The notes beneath the pieces are model-generated. The model ran no database searches. It worked only from the letters and a program-made list of their open reading frames with translations, and was not told where the DNA came from. From Cellulomonas endophytica (GTDB lineage Bacteria > Actinomycetota > Actinomycetes > Actinomycetales > Cellulomonadaceae), in assembly GCF_004123805.1 (NCBI RefSeq), contig NZ_RWJX01000004.1:1-64000 (forward strand): a stretch of 64,000 nucleotides of DNA. Reading direction: 5' to 3'. This document shows positions 24,827 through 33,430 of the stretch, piece after piece (within the stretch, counting starts at the first letter, position 1; each line of letters opens with the position of its first letter). A program made the translations under genes and the position numbers.

Positions 24827-25402
24827 GTGCGCGCCCGCCGCACGGACCCGGACCGCCGGGACCGCATCGTCGACGCGACGGTCGACCTCATCGCCGAGGT
24901 CGGCGTCGCCGGCGTCTCCCACCGCAAGATCGCAGCCCGCGCCGACGTGCCGCTGGGGTCGATGACGTACCACTTCACCGGCATGGACGAGCTGCTGCAC
25001 GAGGCGTTCACGCGCTTCGCGGAGCACGTGGCGGCGTCGTTCGAGGCCCGCCTCGGCGCGGCGCGGGACGTCGAGGAGGCCGTGGAGGCCGTCGTCGACC
25101 TCGTCCACGAGCTGTCCGACCACGGCAACCACCGCGACCAGGTCGTCTCCTACGAGCTCTACACGCTCGCGGCGCGCGACCCCCGCTACCGCGCCATCAC
25201 CACGGGCTGGATGGCCCGCAGCCGGCGCGAGCTCGAGCGCCACCTCGACCCGTCCCTCACGCGGCAGCTCGACGCGCTCATCGAGGGCCTGGCCCTGCAC
25301 CGCGCGCTCGACGAGGACCCGTTCGACCGGTCCGTGACCCTGGACGCCGTGCGCAAGATCGTCGGCGTCGCGGGTCCTCCGCCGGGGCGGGCCGCCCGCT
25401 AG
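24827..25402 (+). CDS. TetR-family transcriptional regulator
   Basis: 191 residues from the GTG at 24827. The N-terminal HTH reads RDRIVDATVDLIAEVGVAGVSHRKIAARADVPLGSMTYHF (in pieces), typical TetR, followed by a helical ligand domain with MDELLHEAF. It probably represses the divergent MFS gene and its own acetyltransferase operon through the palindrome at 24105-24146. The inducer is unknown. Confidence 0.88.
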   Translation: MRARRTDPDRRDRIVDATVDLIAEVGVAGVSHRKIAARADVPLGSMTYHFTGMDELLHEAFTRFAEHVAASFEARLGAARDVEEAVEAVVDLVHELSDHGNHRDQVVSYELYTLAARDPRYRAITTGWMARSRRELERHLDPSLTRQLDALIEGLALHRALDEDPFDRSVTLDAVRKIVGVAGPPPGRAAR

Positions 25403-25450
25403 GTTGCCGTGGCGGGACCGGCGGCGGTCCCCGGAGGAGGGGGCGGAACC

Positions 25451-26119
25451 GTGGGGACCGTGGACGCAGGGGGGACGCCGACGACACGGCGGGAGCTGAC
25501 GGCGGCGGTCGTGCGCGCCCGGGCCGCGCTGGCCGACGACCTCGCCGGGCTCGACCAGGCGCAGTGGCGCCGGCCCTCGCTCTGCGACGGCTGGACGGTG
25601 CACGACGTCGTCGCGCACCTCGTCGCCGCCGCCCGGACGGGCCGGTGGGCGTGGCTGCGCAGCATCGCGGCCGCCCGCTTCGACGCCGACCTGCACAACG
25701 CGCGGCGCCTCGCGCAGCACCGCGGTGCGGACCCCGCCGAGACGCTCGCGCGCTTCCGCGCCACGGTCGACGGCCCCGCCGGCCCGACCGGCCACACCGC
25801 CGCCTGGCTGGGGGAGGTCCTCGTGCACGGCGAGGACGTGCGCCGCCCCCTGGGCCTGACGGCGGCGCCGGACGTCCCGGCCGCCACCGCCGTGGCGCAG
25901 TTCTTCGCGCGCCGGGACTTCGCGGTCCCCAGCAGCCGCACGGCCCGCGGGCTGCGGCTCGAGGCCGCCGACGGGCCCTTCCGCGCCGGCGCGGGACCGC
26001 TCGTGCAGGGCCCGACCCTCGCGCTCGTCCTCGCGATGGCCGGTCGCCCGGCGGCCCTCGACGACCTGGGCGGCGAGGGCGTCGAGGTGCTCCGCGGGCG
26101 CATCGCCGCCGCTAGCTGA
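25451..26119 (+). CDS. mycothiol-dependent maleylpyruvate isomerase-family protein
   Basis: 222 residues from the GTG at 25451, seven bases after GGAGGAGGG; an upstream GTG at 25409 has no such site. LCDGWTVHDVVAHLV is the DinB/MDMPI core with the metal-binding histidine, and VHGEDVRRPLGL supplies another. Members use mycothiol, the actinobacterial thiol, for isomerisation or conjugation; many are uncharacterised. A paralogue with the same two blocks lies at 33584-34198. Confidence 0.85.
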   Translation: MGTVDAGGTPTTRRELTAAVVRARAALADDLAGLDQAQWRRPSLCDGWTVHDVVAHLVAAARTGRWAWLRSIAAARFDADLHNARRLAQHRGADPAETLARFRATVDGPAGPTGHTAAWLGEVLVHGEDVRRPLGLTAAPDVPAATAVAQFFARRDFAVPSSRTARGLRLEAADGPFRAGAGPLVQGPTLALVLAMAGRPAALDDLGGEGVEVLRGRIAAAS

Positions 26120-26141
26120 GCGGCGCGCGGCGCCGACGCCC

Positions 26142-28154
26142 TCAGGGCGAGGGGACGAGCCCGTCGGCCGGGACGCGCGCCGGTCGCGGGACCACGGGCA
26201 TCGCCGTGTCGGGCATCGCGGCGTCGGGCGTGGCGGCGCCGGGCGTGGCGGGGTCGGGTGCGTGCAGGTGCGTCGCCGTCGCCGAGGCGCTCATCGGCCG
26301 GGCGAGGAGGAAGCCCTGCCCGAACGGGCAGCCGACGTCGAGGAGGGCCTGCCGCTGATGCGGGGTCTCGATGCCCTCCGCGACGAGCGGCAGGCCGAGC
26401 TCGCGGGCCATGACGGCCACGGCCCGCACGACGGCGGCCGCCCGCGGGTCCGAGGCGATGTCGACGGTGAACGCCCGGTCGAGCTTCAGGACGTCGACCG
26501 GCATGGTGCGCAGCGCCGCGATGGACGACTGCCCCACACCGAAGTCGTCCATGGCGATGCGCACGCCGCGACGGCGCAGCTCGTCGAGGACGGGCACGAC
26601 GTCGGGGCGGACCAGCGTGCTCTCCGTGACCTCCAGGAGGAGCTGGGTCGTGGCCGTGGTGCCGGTGGGGATCGCGTCCAGGAGGCGGCGGTCGGTCAGC
26701 TGGTGCGCCGAGACGTTGACGCCGACGCTGACGAAGCGGGCGGCGCTCGCGGCCCACGCGGTGGCGCGCGAGGTCGCCTCCTGCAGCACGTGCAGCCCGA
26801 TCTCGCCGATGAGCCCGCTGCGCTCGGCCAGGGGGATGAACACGTCGGGCCGGACGCGGCCCAGCCGTGGGTGCTCCCAGCGCGCGAGCGCCTCGAGGCC
26901 GTCGGTGCGGCCGGTCGCCAGGTCGACGACGGGCTGGTACTCCACCACGATCTCGCCCCGGTCGACGGCCCCGTGCAGGTCCTGGACGAGCGCGGCCTCG
27001 GCGGCGTGCGCCTCGAGCATCGCCGGCACGAAGAGCACGCGGGTGCCCCGGCCGCCGGCCTTCGCCTCGTACATGGCGACGTCGGCCTCGCGCACGAGGG
27101 CGTCGCCGAGGACCCCCGCACCGGCCGCCGCGGTCGTGATGCCGATGCTGGCGCCCACGTGGACGAGCTGGCCCGCCGCGGGCAGCGGGTCGGCGAGGGC
27201 GCCGAGCAGGCGGTCGGCGACGGCGAGGGCGCCGGCCTCGTCCGTCCCGGGCAGCACGAGGGCGAACTCGTCGCCGCCGAGCCGCGCGACGACGTCGGAC
27301 CCGCGCACCTGCGCCCGCAGCCGGTGCGCCACCGCGACCAGCAGCTCGTCGCCGGCGCGGTGCCCGAGCCGGTCGTTGACGGCCTTGAACCCGTCGAGGT
27401 CGCAGAGCAGCACGGCGACCTCGTCGCGCGGCCCGGCCGCGCCCCGCCTCTCGCCACCCGGAGCCGTGGAGCCCGGGGCGGTGGGGCTCGCCGCCGCCGC
27501 CGCGCGCCCGGGGTCGGCGAGGGCCGTGCGGAGCCGCTCGTGCAGCAGCACGCGGTTGGGCAGGCCGGTGAGGGCGTCGTGCGTGGCCTGGTGCGCCAGC
27601 CGTTCGCGGTGGCGCTCGAGCTCGGCGACCGTCGCGTCCTGCCGGTCGCCCCGGCGCACGAGCACGACGGTGAGGGCGACGAGCGTCGTGGTCATGTAGA
27701 GGGTGTCGACGAACGCCGCGACGGGCTCGCGGAGGGTGAACGACAGCGTGGCGTCCAGGACGACGGCGGTGCCGGCGACGAGGCGGGCCGCCCGCGCCCG
27801 CAGGACCGCGGCCCCGTAGAGCACCGGGAAGACGAAGAAGATGTGGCCGGTCAGCGTGGCGTCCTGGGTGGTGAGGGCCAGCGCGAAGACCGTCACCACG
27901 CCGATGAGCGGGGTCAGGGCCAGCAGCCTCCGCGACCGGCGGCCGCGGTGCGAGAGCAGGACCGCGCTCGCGGCCAGCAGGAGGACCGGGACCGCCCAGA
28001 CGACGACGTGCGCGAGCCGGCCGGGGGGCGGCTCGAGGGCGGCGAAGGCGGCGGAGACGACGGCGCCGAGCGCGAGGAGCGTGCCCGCGGTCGGGCCGGC
28101 GCCGCCGGCGTCCCGCGGCTCGACGAGCCCCCCGATGCGCATAGGGGAGGACAT
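26142..28154 (-). CDS. membrane GGDEF-EAL protein (second copy)
   Basis: 670 residues from the ATG at 28154; ATG 28142 and GTG 28196 are alternatives, none with a convincing ribosome binding site. Five to six membrane helices precede a coiled segment (VAELERHRERLAHQ), then GGDEF at 293-297 with an RGSD I-site, then EAL (LEALARWEHP, LEVTEST, MDDFGVGQSS, LKLDRAF, AEGIET) with catalytic residues intact. The C-terminal tail is a low-complexity Ala/Thr/Pro/Met repeat. It probably tunes cyclic di-GMP in response to a membrane signal. Confidence 0.9.
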   Translation of the reverse strand: MSSPMRIGGLVEPRDAGGAGPTAGTLLALGAVVSAAFAALEPPPGRLAHVVVWAVPVLLLAASAVLLSHRGRRSRRLLALTPLIGVVTVFALALTTQDATLTGHIFFVFPVLYGAAVLRARAARLVAGTAVVLDATLSFTLREPVAAFVDTLYMTTTLVALTVVLVRRGDRQDATVAELERHRERLAHQATHDALTGLPNRVLLHERLRTALADPGRAAAAASPTAPGSTAPGGERRGAAGPRDEVAVLLCDLDGFKAVNDRLGHRAGDELLVAVAHRLRAQVRGSDVVARLGGDEFALVLPGTDEAGALAVADRLLGALADPLPAAGQLVHVGASIGITTAAAGAGVLGDALVREADVAMYEAKAGGRGTRVLFVPAMLEAHAAEAALVQDLHGAVDRGEIVVEYQPVVDLATGRTDGLEALARWEHPRLGRVRPDVFIPLAERSGLIGEIGLHVLQEATSRATAWAASAARFVSVGVNVSAHQLTDRRLLDAIPTGTTATTQLLLEVTESTLVRPDVVPVLDELRRRGVRIAMDDFGVGQSSIAALRTMPVDVLKLDRAFTVDIASDPRAAAVVRAVAVMARELGLPLVAEGIETPHQRQALLDVGCPFGQGFLLARPMSASATATHLHAPDPATPGAATPDAAMPDTAMPVVPRPARVPADGLVPSP

Positions 28155-28253
28155 CGGCCGGTCGGGCCCCGGCTTGAACCCCTCCGCCGTGTTCACCCGG
28201 TCACGACCGCGGCCTCGTCGGGCGCCCCTCGTCCGTGTCGGGCGTCGTCGTCG

Positions 28254-28296
28254 TGCCGGATGCCGGATGCCGGAGACCGGATGCCGGAGGCCGGAG
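28254..28296. repeat. short ATGCCGG-type direct repeats
   Basis: Several near-tandem copies of GATGCCG lie in the 264-bp gap between the divergent GGDEF-EAL and DHFR-like genes. No gene is visible in this gap. Confidence 0.6.
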
Positions 28297-28418
28297 GCGG
28301 GGTCGGAGGCGACGAGGAGCGGTCCGCTCGGGCGACAGGCGATGAGTCCGGCCCCCGGGCCCGGTCGGTCCGCACAGTGCACGCGTGCACCCCGCGCGCG
28401 GCACGGAGGGGGACGGGC

Positions 28419-29015
28419 ATGGGACGGCTGGTCGTGGTGGAGCAGGTGACGCTGGACGGGGTGGCGCAGTCGCCGGGGAGGCCCGACGAAGACGCGCGCG
28501 ACGGGTTCGACCGGGGCGGCTGGGCCATGACCTGGTTCGCGGGCGACCCCGAGGGTGCGGGGGCGGCGATGCGCGGCAGCGGCGGCACCGCGGCGTTCCT
28601 CTTCGGCCGCCGCACGTACCTCGACCTCGTCGGGTACTGGCTCGGCACGTCCGACCCCAACCCCTTCGCCGACATCCTGCGGGGCACCCCGAAGCACGTG
28701 GTGACGAGCACGCTCGCCGAGCCCCTGCCGCACCCGGCGTCGCACCGCGTCGACGGCGCGGACCTCGTCGGGGGCGTCCGTGCGGTGAAGGAGCAGGTGG
28801 AGGGCGACATCGTCGTGCTCGGCAGCATCCAGCTCGTCCACGCGCTCGCGGCTGCGGACCTCGTCGACGCGTACCTGCTCACCACGGTCCCGCTCCTCGT
28901 CGGGCCGGGCCTGCGCCTCTTCGACGGGCCCCCGCCGGCACGGCTCGCCGTGTCCGACGCGTTCGTGTCCCCGGCCGGCTCCGTCACCGCCACCTACACC
29001 GTCGAGCGGGGCTGA
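28419..29015 (+). CDS. dihydrofolate reductase-like (RibD C-terminal domain) protein
   Basis: 198 residues from the ATG at 28419, behind GGAGGGGG. The fold family of dihydrofolate reductase and the RibD C-terminal domain is shown by VVVEQVTLDGVAQSPG at the start, FLFGRRTYLDLVGYW, KHVVTSTL, DIVVLGSIQLVHAL and DAYLLTTVPLLVGPGLRLF. It probably uses NADPH, but this subfamily is not true DHFR and its substrate is unknown. It is followed 45 bases on by a small membrane gene. Confidence 0.85.
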   Translation: MGRLVVVEQVTLDGVAQSPGRPDEDARDGFDRGGWAMTWFAGDPEGAGAAMRGSGGTAAFLFGRRTYLDLVGYWLGTSDPNPFADILRGTPKHVVTSTLAEPLPHPASHRVDGADLVGGVRAVKEQVEGDIVVLGSIQLVHALAAADLVDAYLLTTVPLLVGPGLRLFDGPPPARLAVSDAFVSPAGSVTATYTVERG

Positions 29016-29068
29016 CCGACCCCGCGAACCGGGCCCGCGGGCGGCGGGGACGGGTGAGGATGGGTCGC

Positions 29069-29536
29069 ATGACGGCCGCCCCCACGCCCGCCCGCGTCGC
29101 CTCCGCCCTCGTCACGGCGGTGACGACGACCGCCTGGTACGCCAGCCCCGACCTCGTCCGCTCGCGCCGGGCCCGTGCCGGGGTCAAGGCAGCCCTCTGC
29201 GTCGTTGTGATGGCCGCCGGGGTGCCGGAGTTCCGCCGGTCCCGGGTCGCGGCCCGGGAGGCCGCCGAGGCGCAGGGCCTCCCGACGTCGCGTGAGGTGC
29301 TCGAGGGGCTCTCGGCGTCCCGGAAGGCGGCGCTCGCGGCCGCGGCCGTGGTCCTGCTCGGGGGCAGCACCGCCCTCACGGTGGTCGGCGAGCGGTGGAT
29401 GTTCCGGCGCGGCGAGCGTCGCGCGGCCGCCGGCGTCCCCTGGGCGCACACGCGCGCGGCGGTGCCGGTCGGCCTCGTCACCGCCGCCCTGGCGCTCGTC
29501 CCCGACCCCTCGGACGCCCGCCCCGACGCAACCTGA
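29069..29536 (+). CDS. small membrane protein
   Basis: 155 residues from the ATG at 29069, eight bases after GGGTGAGGA. Three hydrophobic stretches are visible: AALCVVVMAAGV, ALAAAAVVLLGGSTALTVVG and VPVGLVTAALALV. The termini are Pro/Asp/Arg rich. No family is recognised, though peptidase-like or immunity-like small membrane proteins can look similar. It is 53 bases downstream of the DHFR-like gene and may share its promoter. Confidence 0.6.
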   Translation: MTAAPTPARVASALVTAVTTTAWYASPDLVRSRRARAGVKAALCVVVMAAGVPEFRRSRVAAREAAEAQGLPTSREVLEGLSASRKAALAAAAVVLLGGSTALTVVGERWMFRRGERRAAAGVPWAHTRAAVPVGLVTAALALVPDPSDARPDAT

Positions 29537-29632
29537 CCGCGTCGGACGCCCGCCGCCGCCGCCTGGATCCTCCGACGCACCGGCGCGTGCTGACTCAGGC
29601 CCGCGCCGAACCGCCGCCCGCGCCTTCCCCGG

Positions 29633-29690
29633 GTCGCATCCCGCCGTCGACGTCGCACCTGCAGGTGCCCCTGCGACGGCGGAGTGCGAC
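29633..29690. repeat. 58-bp palindromic element, copy 1
   Basis: Outer arms GTCGCATCCCGCCGTCG and CGACGGCGGAGTGCGAC pair with two mismatches. The centre holds the perfect palindrome GCACCTGCAGGTGC. First of three copies spaced exactly 80 bp apart in the 336-bp gene-free stretch 29537-29872. Confidence 0.9.
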
Positions 29691-29712
29691 GCGGACGCAC
29701 GTCGTCGTCGGT

Positions 29713-29770
29713 GTCGCACCTCTCCATCGGCGTCGCATGTGCAGGTGCCCCTGCGACGGCGGAGTGCGAC
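29713..29770. repeat. 58-bp palindromic element, copy 2
   Basis: Same length and ends (GTCGCAC ... GTGCGAC). Its left arm is diverged but its right half is identical to copy 1. Confidence 0.85.
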
Positions 29771-29792
29771 GCGGACGCACGTCGTCGTCCGT

Positions 29793-29850
29793 GTCGCACT
29801 TTCCCGTCGGCGTCGCACCTGCAGGTGCCCCTCCGACGGCGACGTGCGAC
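29793..29850. repeat. 58-bp palindromic element, copy 3
   Basis: Same length and ends, with the central GCACCTGCAGGTGC intact and an inner CCGTCGG/CCGACGG stem. Confidence 0.85.
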
Positions 29851-29872
29851 GCGGACCGGCTGCGTGGGGTGG

Positions 29873-30469
29873 TCAGCGCGCGAGGTTCAAGGTGGCGAGC
29901 AGGTCCTCGTGCAGCTCGAGGATGACGGCGTGGCAGGAGTCGCGGTCGATGCCGGCGATCCAGCCGGGGTCGCCCGCCGCCGACGCGACCGCGTGCGCGA
30001 AGCGGGCGTGGTACCCGGCGCACCGCGGCAGGAGCGCCGTGAGCCGCTCGTCGACGTCCTGCAGGTCCGCCCCGGCGGTCGCGAGCCCGCCGAGGACCTC
30101 GGCCGCACCGATCGGCGGGTCGGCCAGCCCCATCCCGGTGAGCTGCCACGCCGTGCACAGCCGGACCACCTGCTCGTTGACCGGCAGGAAGGCGTCGAGC
30201 ACGGCCTCGACCGCGGGGCGGGCGCCCGTGGCGTCGAGCTGCTCGGCCAGTCGCCGCTGGCCCTCGGCGAGGCCGGCCTCCGTCGGCGACCAGCCCGCGG
30301 TGCCGCCGAAGGCCGAGTGCGTCAGCCACCCGCGGGCCTGGGCGTCGAGCAGGTGGTCCGCGACCTCGTCGGGCGGGAGGCCGGTGCGCCGGGCGACGCG
30401 GTCGGCGGCCGCGAAGCCCAGCAGCCGCACGGCGTGCAGGACGGCGAGGTCCGCCGGGGTCGACGGCAT
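29873..30469 (-). CDS. winged-helix-like protein of the PEP-utilising operon
   Basis: 198 residues from the ATG at 30469, whose A overlaps the preceding stop (TGATG). The N-terminus resembles a winged helix: DLAVLHAVRLLGFAAADRVARRTGLPPDEVADHLLDAQARGWLTH (in pieces), followed by GWSPTEAGLAEGQRRLAEQL, the wing. The C-terminal half is helical with HARFAHAV. It may be a transcriptional regulator or a substrate-binding partner for the PEP-utilising protein. It is the last gene of the three-gene operon. Confidence 0.65.
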   Translation of the reverse strand: MPSTPADLAVLHAVRLLGFAAADRVARRTGLPPDEVADHLLDAQARGWLTHSAFGGTAGWSPTEAGLAEGQRRLAEQLDATGARPAVEAVLDAFLPVNEQVVRLCTAWQLTGMGLADPPIGAAEVLGGLATAGADLQDVDERLTALLPRCAGYHARFAHAVASAAGDPGWIAGIDRDSCHAVILELHEDLLATLNLAR

Positions 30470-31620
30470 CACGGTGCGGTCTCCCGTGCGGTCCCCCGCG
30501 GAGCCCCCGCTGCGGGCCCCCGTGCGGACCCGTCCCGCCGGACGACCCCGGAGCGGCCGTCGACGAGGACGTGCTCCCCGTCGACGAGCCGGGCGAGGGC
30601 GTCGGCGGCGCCGGTGACGGCGGGGATGCCGAGCTCGCGGGCGACGACCGCCGCGTGCGCGAGCACGCCGCCCGTCTCCGTGACGACCGCGGCCGCCAGG
30701 GCCAGGACCGGGGTCCACGCCGGCGACGTGGCGCGGCAGACGAGGACGTCCCCGGGCTCCACGCTCGCGAAGCCGTCGACGCCGATCACGCGGCGGACGG
30801 GTCCGCGGGCGAGGCCGGCGCCCGCACCCGTGCCGCGCACGAGGACGCCGCTCGGGCGGTCGGCGCCGTCCGAGCGCTCCTCGCCGACGAGCTCGGCGTG
30901 ACCGCTCTCGTGACCGGGGCGGGCGCCCGCGGTGAGCGGCCGCGCCTGGAGCAGGCGGAGGCGGTCACCCTCGAGCGCCCACTCCACGTCGACGGGGACG
31001 CCCAGGTGCAGCGCAGCGGCGCGGGCCAGGTCCGCGACCGCGCGCACCTCGTCGTGCACGAGCAGGTCGGTCCCGCCCCGGACGCACCCGAGGCGGTCGA
31101 CGACCCAGCGTGCGGGCTCCGCCGAGCCGTCGACGAGGCCGTCCCCGAGCCCGGCGACGGCCTCCACGACGACCACGTCGGCCCCGGTGACGGGGTGCCG
31201 CGTGACCGCCACGCCGGCGGCGCGCGGGGCGAGCATCGGCTGGACGAGCACCGCGACGGCACCCGGCCCGCGGCCCGCCGCATCCGCGTACGCACGGGCG
31301 TGGGCGGTACCGGCCGAGGCCGCGACGCGTGCGGCGGCGGCACCGACCTCCGCGGCCGGTACGTGCAGCTCCGTGAGCAGCTGGCCGGCGAAGGACACCG
31401 TGCCGCCGTCCTCGTCGAGCGCGGAGGACCGCACGGCGTAGGGCCCCGGCCCGAGGAGCGCCAGGGCCTCGTCGAGCCGGGTCCCGGCGGCGGCCGCCGG
31501 CACGACGAGCACCACGCCGTCCACGACGTCGAGGCCGGCGTCCAGGAGGCGCCGGAGGGTCGCCGCCTTCCCGCCGCACGTCGAGTCCGCCTCGCGCAGC
31601 AGCACCCAGGCCCGGTCCAC
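30469..31620 (-). CDS. compact PEP/pyruvate-binding and phosphohistidine-domain protein
   Basis: 383 residues from the GTG at 31620. The N-terminal ~250 residues are an ATP-grasp PPDK/PEP-synthase nucleotide domain: GGKAATLRRLLDAGL, YAVRSSALDEDG, SFAGQLLTEL, VQPMLAPRAAGVAVT and VEWALEGDRLRLLQARPL. A swivelling PEP-utiliser domain follows with the phospho-histidine in GGVLAHAAVVARELGIPAV (near residue 320). The PEP/pyruvate-binding C-terminal barrel of PEP synthase is missing, an arrangement recalling rifampin phosphotransferase without its drug-binding domain. It likely phosphorylates something bound elsewhere. Confidence 0.75.
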   Translation of the reverse strand: MDRAWVLLREADSTCGGKAATLRRLLDAGLDVVDGVVLVVPAAAAGTRLDEALALLGPGPYAVRSSALDEDGGTVSFAGQLLTELHVPAAEVGAAAARVAASAGTAHARAYADAAGRGPGAVAVLVQPMLAPRAAGVAVTRHPVTGADVVVVEAVAGLGDGLVDGSAEPARWVVDRLGCVRGGTDLLVHDEVRAVADLARAAALHLGVPVDVEWALEGDRLRLLQARPLTAGARPGHESGHAELVGEERSDGADRPSGVLVRGTGAGAGLARGPVRRVIGVDGFASVEPGDVLVCRATSPAWTPVLALAAAVVTETGGVLAHAAVVARELGIPAVTGAADALARLVDGEHVLVDGRSGVVRRDGSARGPAAGAPRGTARETAP

Positions 31621-31623
31621 GGC

Positions 31624-31998
31624 TCAGCCCTGCGCGTCGAGACGCGCGACGACGCGGGCCATGCGCTGCTGCGCCGCCTGGCCGGAGCCGAGCCCGAGCG
31701 CCTCGCCGAGCGCCTGGAACGTCACGCCGTCGGCGCGGGCGGCGAAGAGCAGCGCGGCCTCGACGCCGTCGAGCTCCGCCCGGGCGGCGGCGAGGAGGCG
31801 GAGCCCCGCCAGCACGACGTCCGTCGGCGCGGACGGCTCGCGCGCCACCCAGGCGGCGTGCCGCACGAGGTCGAGGTCGGCGGGCGGCTGCCCCGGCGCC
31901 TGCCAGGGCCGCCGTCCGAGCTCACGGGCCCCGGCGCCGAGCACCGCCTCCCGCGCCCGCGCCAGGGCGGCTGCTGCCCGCTGGTCCTCGTCGTCCAC
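31624..31998 (-). CDS. small DNA-binding-like protein heading the PEP-utilising operon
   Basis: 124 residues from the GTG at 31998. The C-terminal part (ADGVTFQALGEALGLGSGQAAQQRMARVVARL, in pieces) reads as a helix-turn-helix; the rest is helical (DLDLVRHAAWVAREP). It ends three bases before the PEP-utilising gene. Tandem CAACG-N3-CGTTG boxes lie just upstream, so it may be the operon's autoregulator. The family is not one I can name. Confidence 0.65.
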   Translation of the reverse strand: MDDEDQRAAAALARAREAVLGAGARELGRRPWQAPGQPPADLDLVRHAAWVAREPSAPTDVVLAGLRLLAAARAELDGVEAALLFAARADGVTFQALGEALGLGSGQAAQQRMARVVARLDAQG

Positions 31999-32016
31999 GC
32001 CCCGACCGTTGCAGCC

Positions 32017-32043
32017 CAACGCGACGTTGTCAACGGATCGTTG
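32017..32043. promoter_or_regulatory. tandem CAACG-N3-CGTTG operator boxes
   Basis: Two boxes, CAACGCGACGTTG (32017-32029) and CAACGGATCGTTG (32031-32043), repeat with a 14-bp period 18 bp upstream of the GTG at 31998. Both have perfect 5-bp arms. Confidence 0.7.
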
Positions 32044-32079
32044 AAGATTGTGGCAGCTCCATGTCCCGTCGGAGTCGGC

Positions 32080-32137
32080 GTCGCACTCCGCCGTCGGTGT
32101 CGCACCTGCAGGTGCCCTTTCGGTGGCGAAGTGCGAC
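32080..32137. repeat. 58-bp palindromic element, copy 4
   Basis: Ends GTCGCACTCCGCC and GGCGAAGTGCGAC pair with one mismatch, and the central GCACCTGCAGGTGC is intact. Lies between the operon promoter at 32.0 kb and the gene ending at 32174. Confidence 0.9.
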
Positions 32138-32173
32138 GCGCGCTCGCCGACGAGTGGCCCGGACGTACGGGGG

Positions 32174-33143
32174 TCACCGTCGGCCCCGTCGTCCCGCCGC
32201 CGACGACAGATGGGGCCGCGGCACGTGCGGCAGGTCGGCGGGCAGCAGACGGCGCACCCGGGCGACCAGCTCGGCCGGCCGGCGCAGGTCCTCGGCGGCC
32301 ACGCGCACGAGCCGCTGGTCCTCGTCGAGCACCGCGTCCTCGCGCCGCTTCTCGCGGACGACGGCCTCGCCGCCGGCAACGGCGTACTTCGACCGGCCGT
32401 CGTACTCCAGCAGCACCCGGTGCTCGGGCCAGCCGAGGTCCGCCCAGAACGTGCCGAGACGTGTGCCGACGGACGGCTGCGTCACGGGTGCCGGCAGGCC
32501 GCCCCGCAGCAGGGCGAACCGCGTCATCGACTCGCCCGCGGACTCCGCACCCGGGTCCGCCAGCGCCAGCACCGCCGCCCCCCGTGTCCGCCCCGAGCGC
32601 TGACCGGCGAGGATCTCGTCGACCGCAGCCCGGTCCGCACCGGCTCGGAGCGCTGCGTCGGCCACGACGAGGGCCGGCCCCGCCGCCAGCCCGGAGAGGC
32701 AGTCCGCCACGGTCTGCGCCAGGTCGGTCACGGGTAGCCCGGCGACGACGGCGGTCCGCGTGGTGTCCCACCCTCCCCGGTGGCGCACCACGCCGCGGTC
32801 CCGGCCGGAACCCGGTGCGTGCCGCTGCCGCACGTGCACGACGAGCGGGGTGCTCGTCCACACCGGCAGCCCCCACAGGAGTGCCGCCGACGTGTGGCTC
32901 AGCACGTGGTCGGCGCGCAACCGCCGGTGCACGCCGACGACGGCCGCCAGCGCCTCCGGGCTCGCCCCCCTCGCCAGCGTCCCGTGCCTGAGCGAGGTAG
33001 GCCCCGCGGGTGACCCGCCGGGCAGCGCCCTGCGCGACCCGGGCCGCGATCTCCTCGTCGGGATGGTCGCGGGCGAGCAGGACCGCCGGGAGGCCGGCGG
33101 GGGAGAGCGGTCGAGGGCACGGGGAGCCGGGTCGCACGGGCAC
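32174..33143 (-). pseudogene. frameshifted AbiEi/DUF559-like nuclease-fold protein
   Basis: The N-terminal part reads in one frame from a GTG at 33143 or 33137: LPAVLLARDHPDEEIAARV, then RRVTRGAYLAQ, an AbiEi-type winged-helix start. The continuation TLARGASPEALAAVVGVHRRL ... DHVLSHTSAALLWGLPVW lies in another frame, so there is a one-base shift near 32985. The C-terminal domain (GTFWADLGWPEHRVLLEYDG, SKYAV, EKRREDAVL) looks like the DUF559/Vsr-like restriction-endonuclease fold. It is either a recent pseudogene or an assembly indel. Such genes are common singletons in actinobacteria. Confidence 0.7.
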
Positions 33144-33255
33144 CCCGGCAGAGTCGGGCGTCGCGGCGACCGGAGCGCGCCCCTGTGGCTCCTGGTGGAG
33201 GGTCTCGTCGCGCGACCAGGGCTGTGGGCGGCTGACGACCCGAGGCCCCGTCGGC

Positions 33256-33313
33256 GTCGCACCCCGCCGCCGGCGACGCACCACCAGGTGCGATCGCGAC
33301 GGCGAGGTGCGAC
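33256..33313. repeat. 58-bp palindromic element, copy 5
   Basis: Arms GTCGCACCCCGCC and GGCGAGGTGCGAC pair with one mismatch. The centre is diverged (GCACCACCAGGTGC). In the 440-bp gene-free stretch 33144-33583. Confidence 0.85.
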
Positions 33314-33430
33314 GGGGACAGCGACGTGCGAGGCCGCCGGGGCGGAGTGCGCGGCTGATGGGGCGAGGTGCGGGGCTGACGCGGGCGGCGGCAGGGGCGA
33401 AGGCGGCACGCACCGTCGGGTCGGCTCGGC

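Noticed and set aside
20931-24965. Very long plus-strand open frame (>1300 codons)
   Set aside because: It is a shadow of the lipoprotein, MpaB-like and MFS genes; no domains, extreme Arg/Gly/Ala content typical of GC-rich antisense frames.
29633-29850. Three repeats at an exact 80-bp period, CRISPR-like
   Set aside because: Units are 58-bp imperfect palindromes that diverge from each other, the 22-bp gaps are themselves near-identical, further copies are dispersed, and no cas genes are present.
30469-31620. Full rifampin phosphotransferase
   Set aside because: The rifamycin-binding domain between ATP and His domains is missing and the protein is less than half the usual length.
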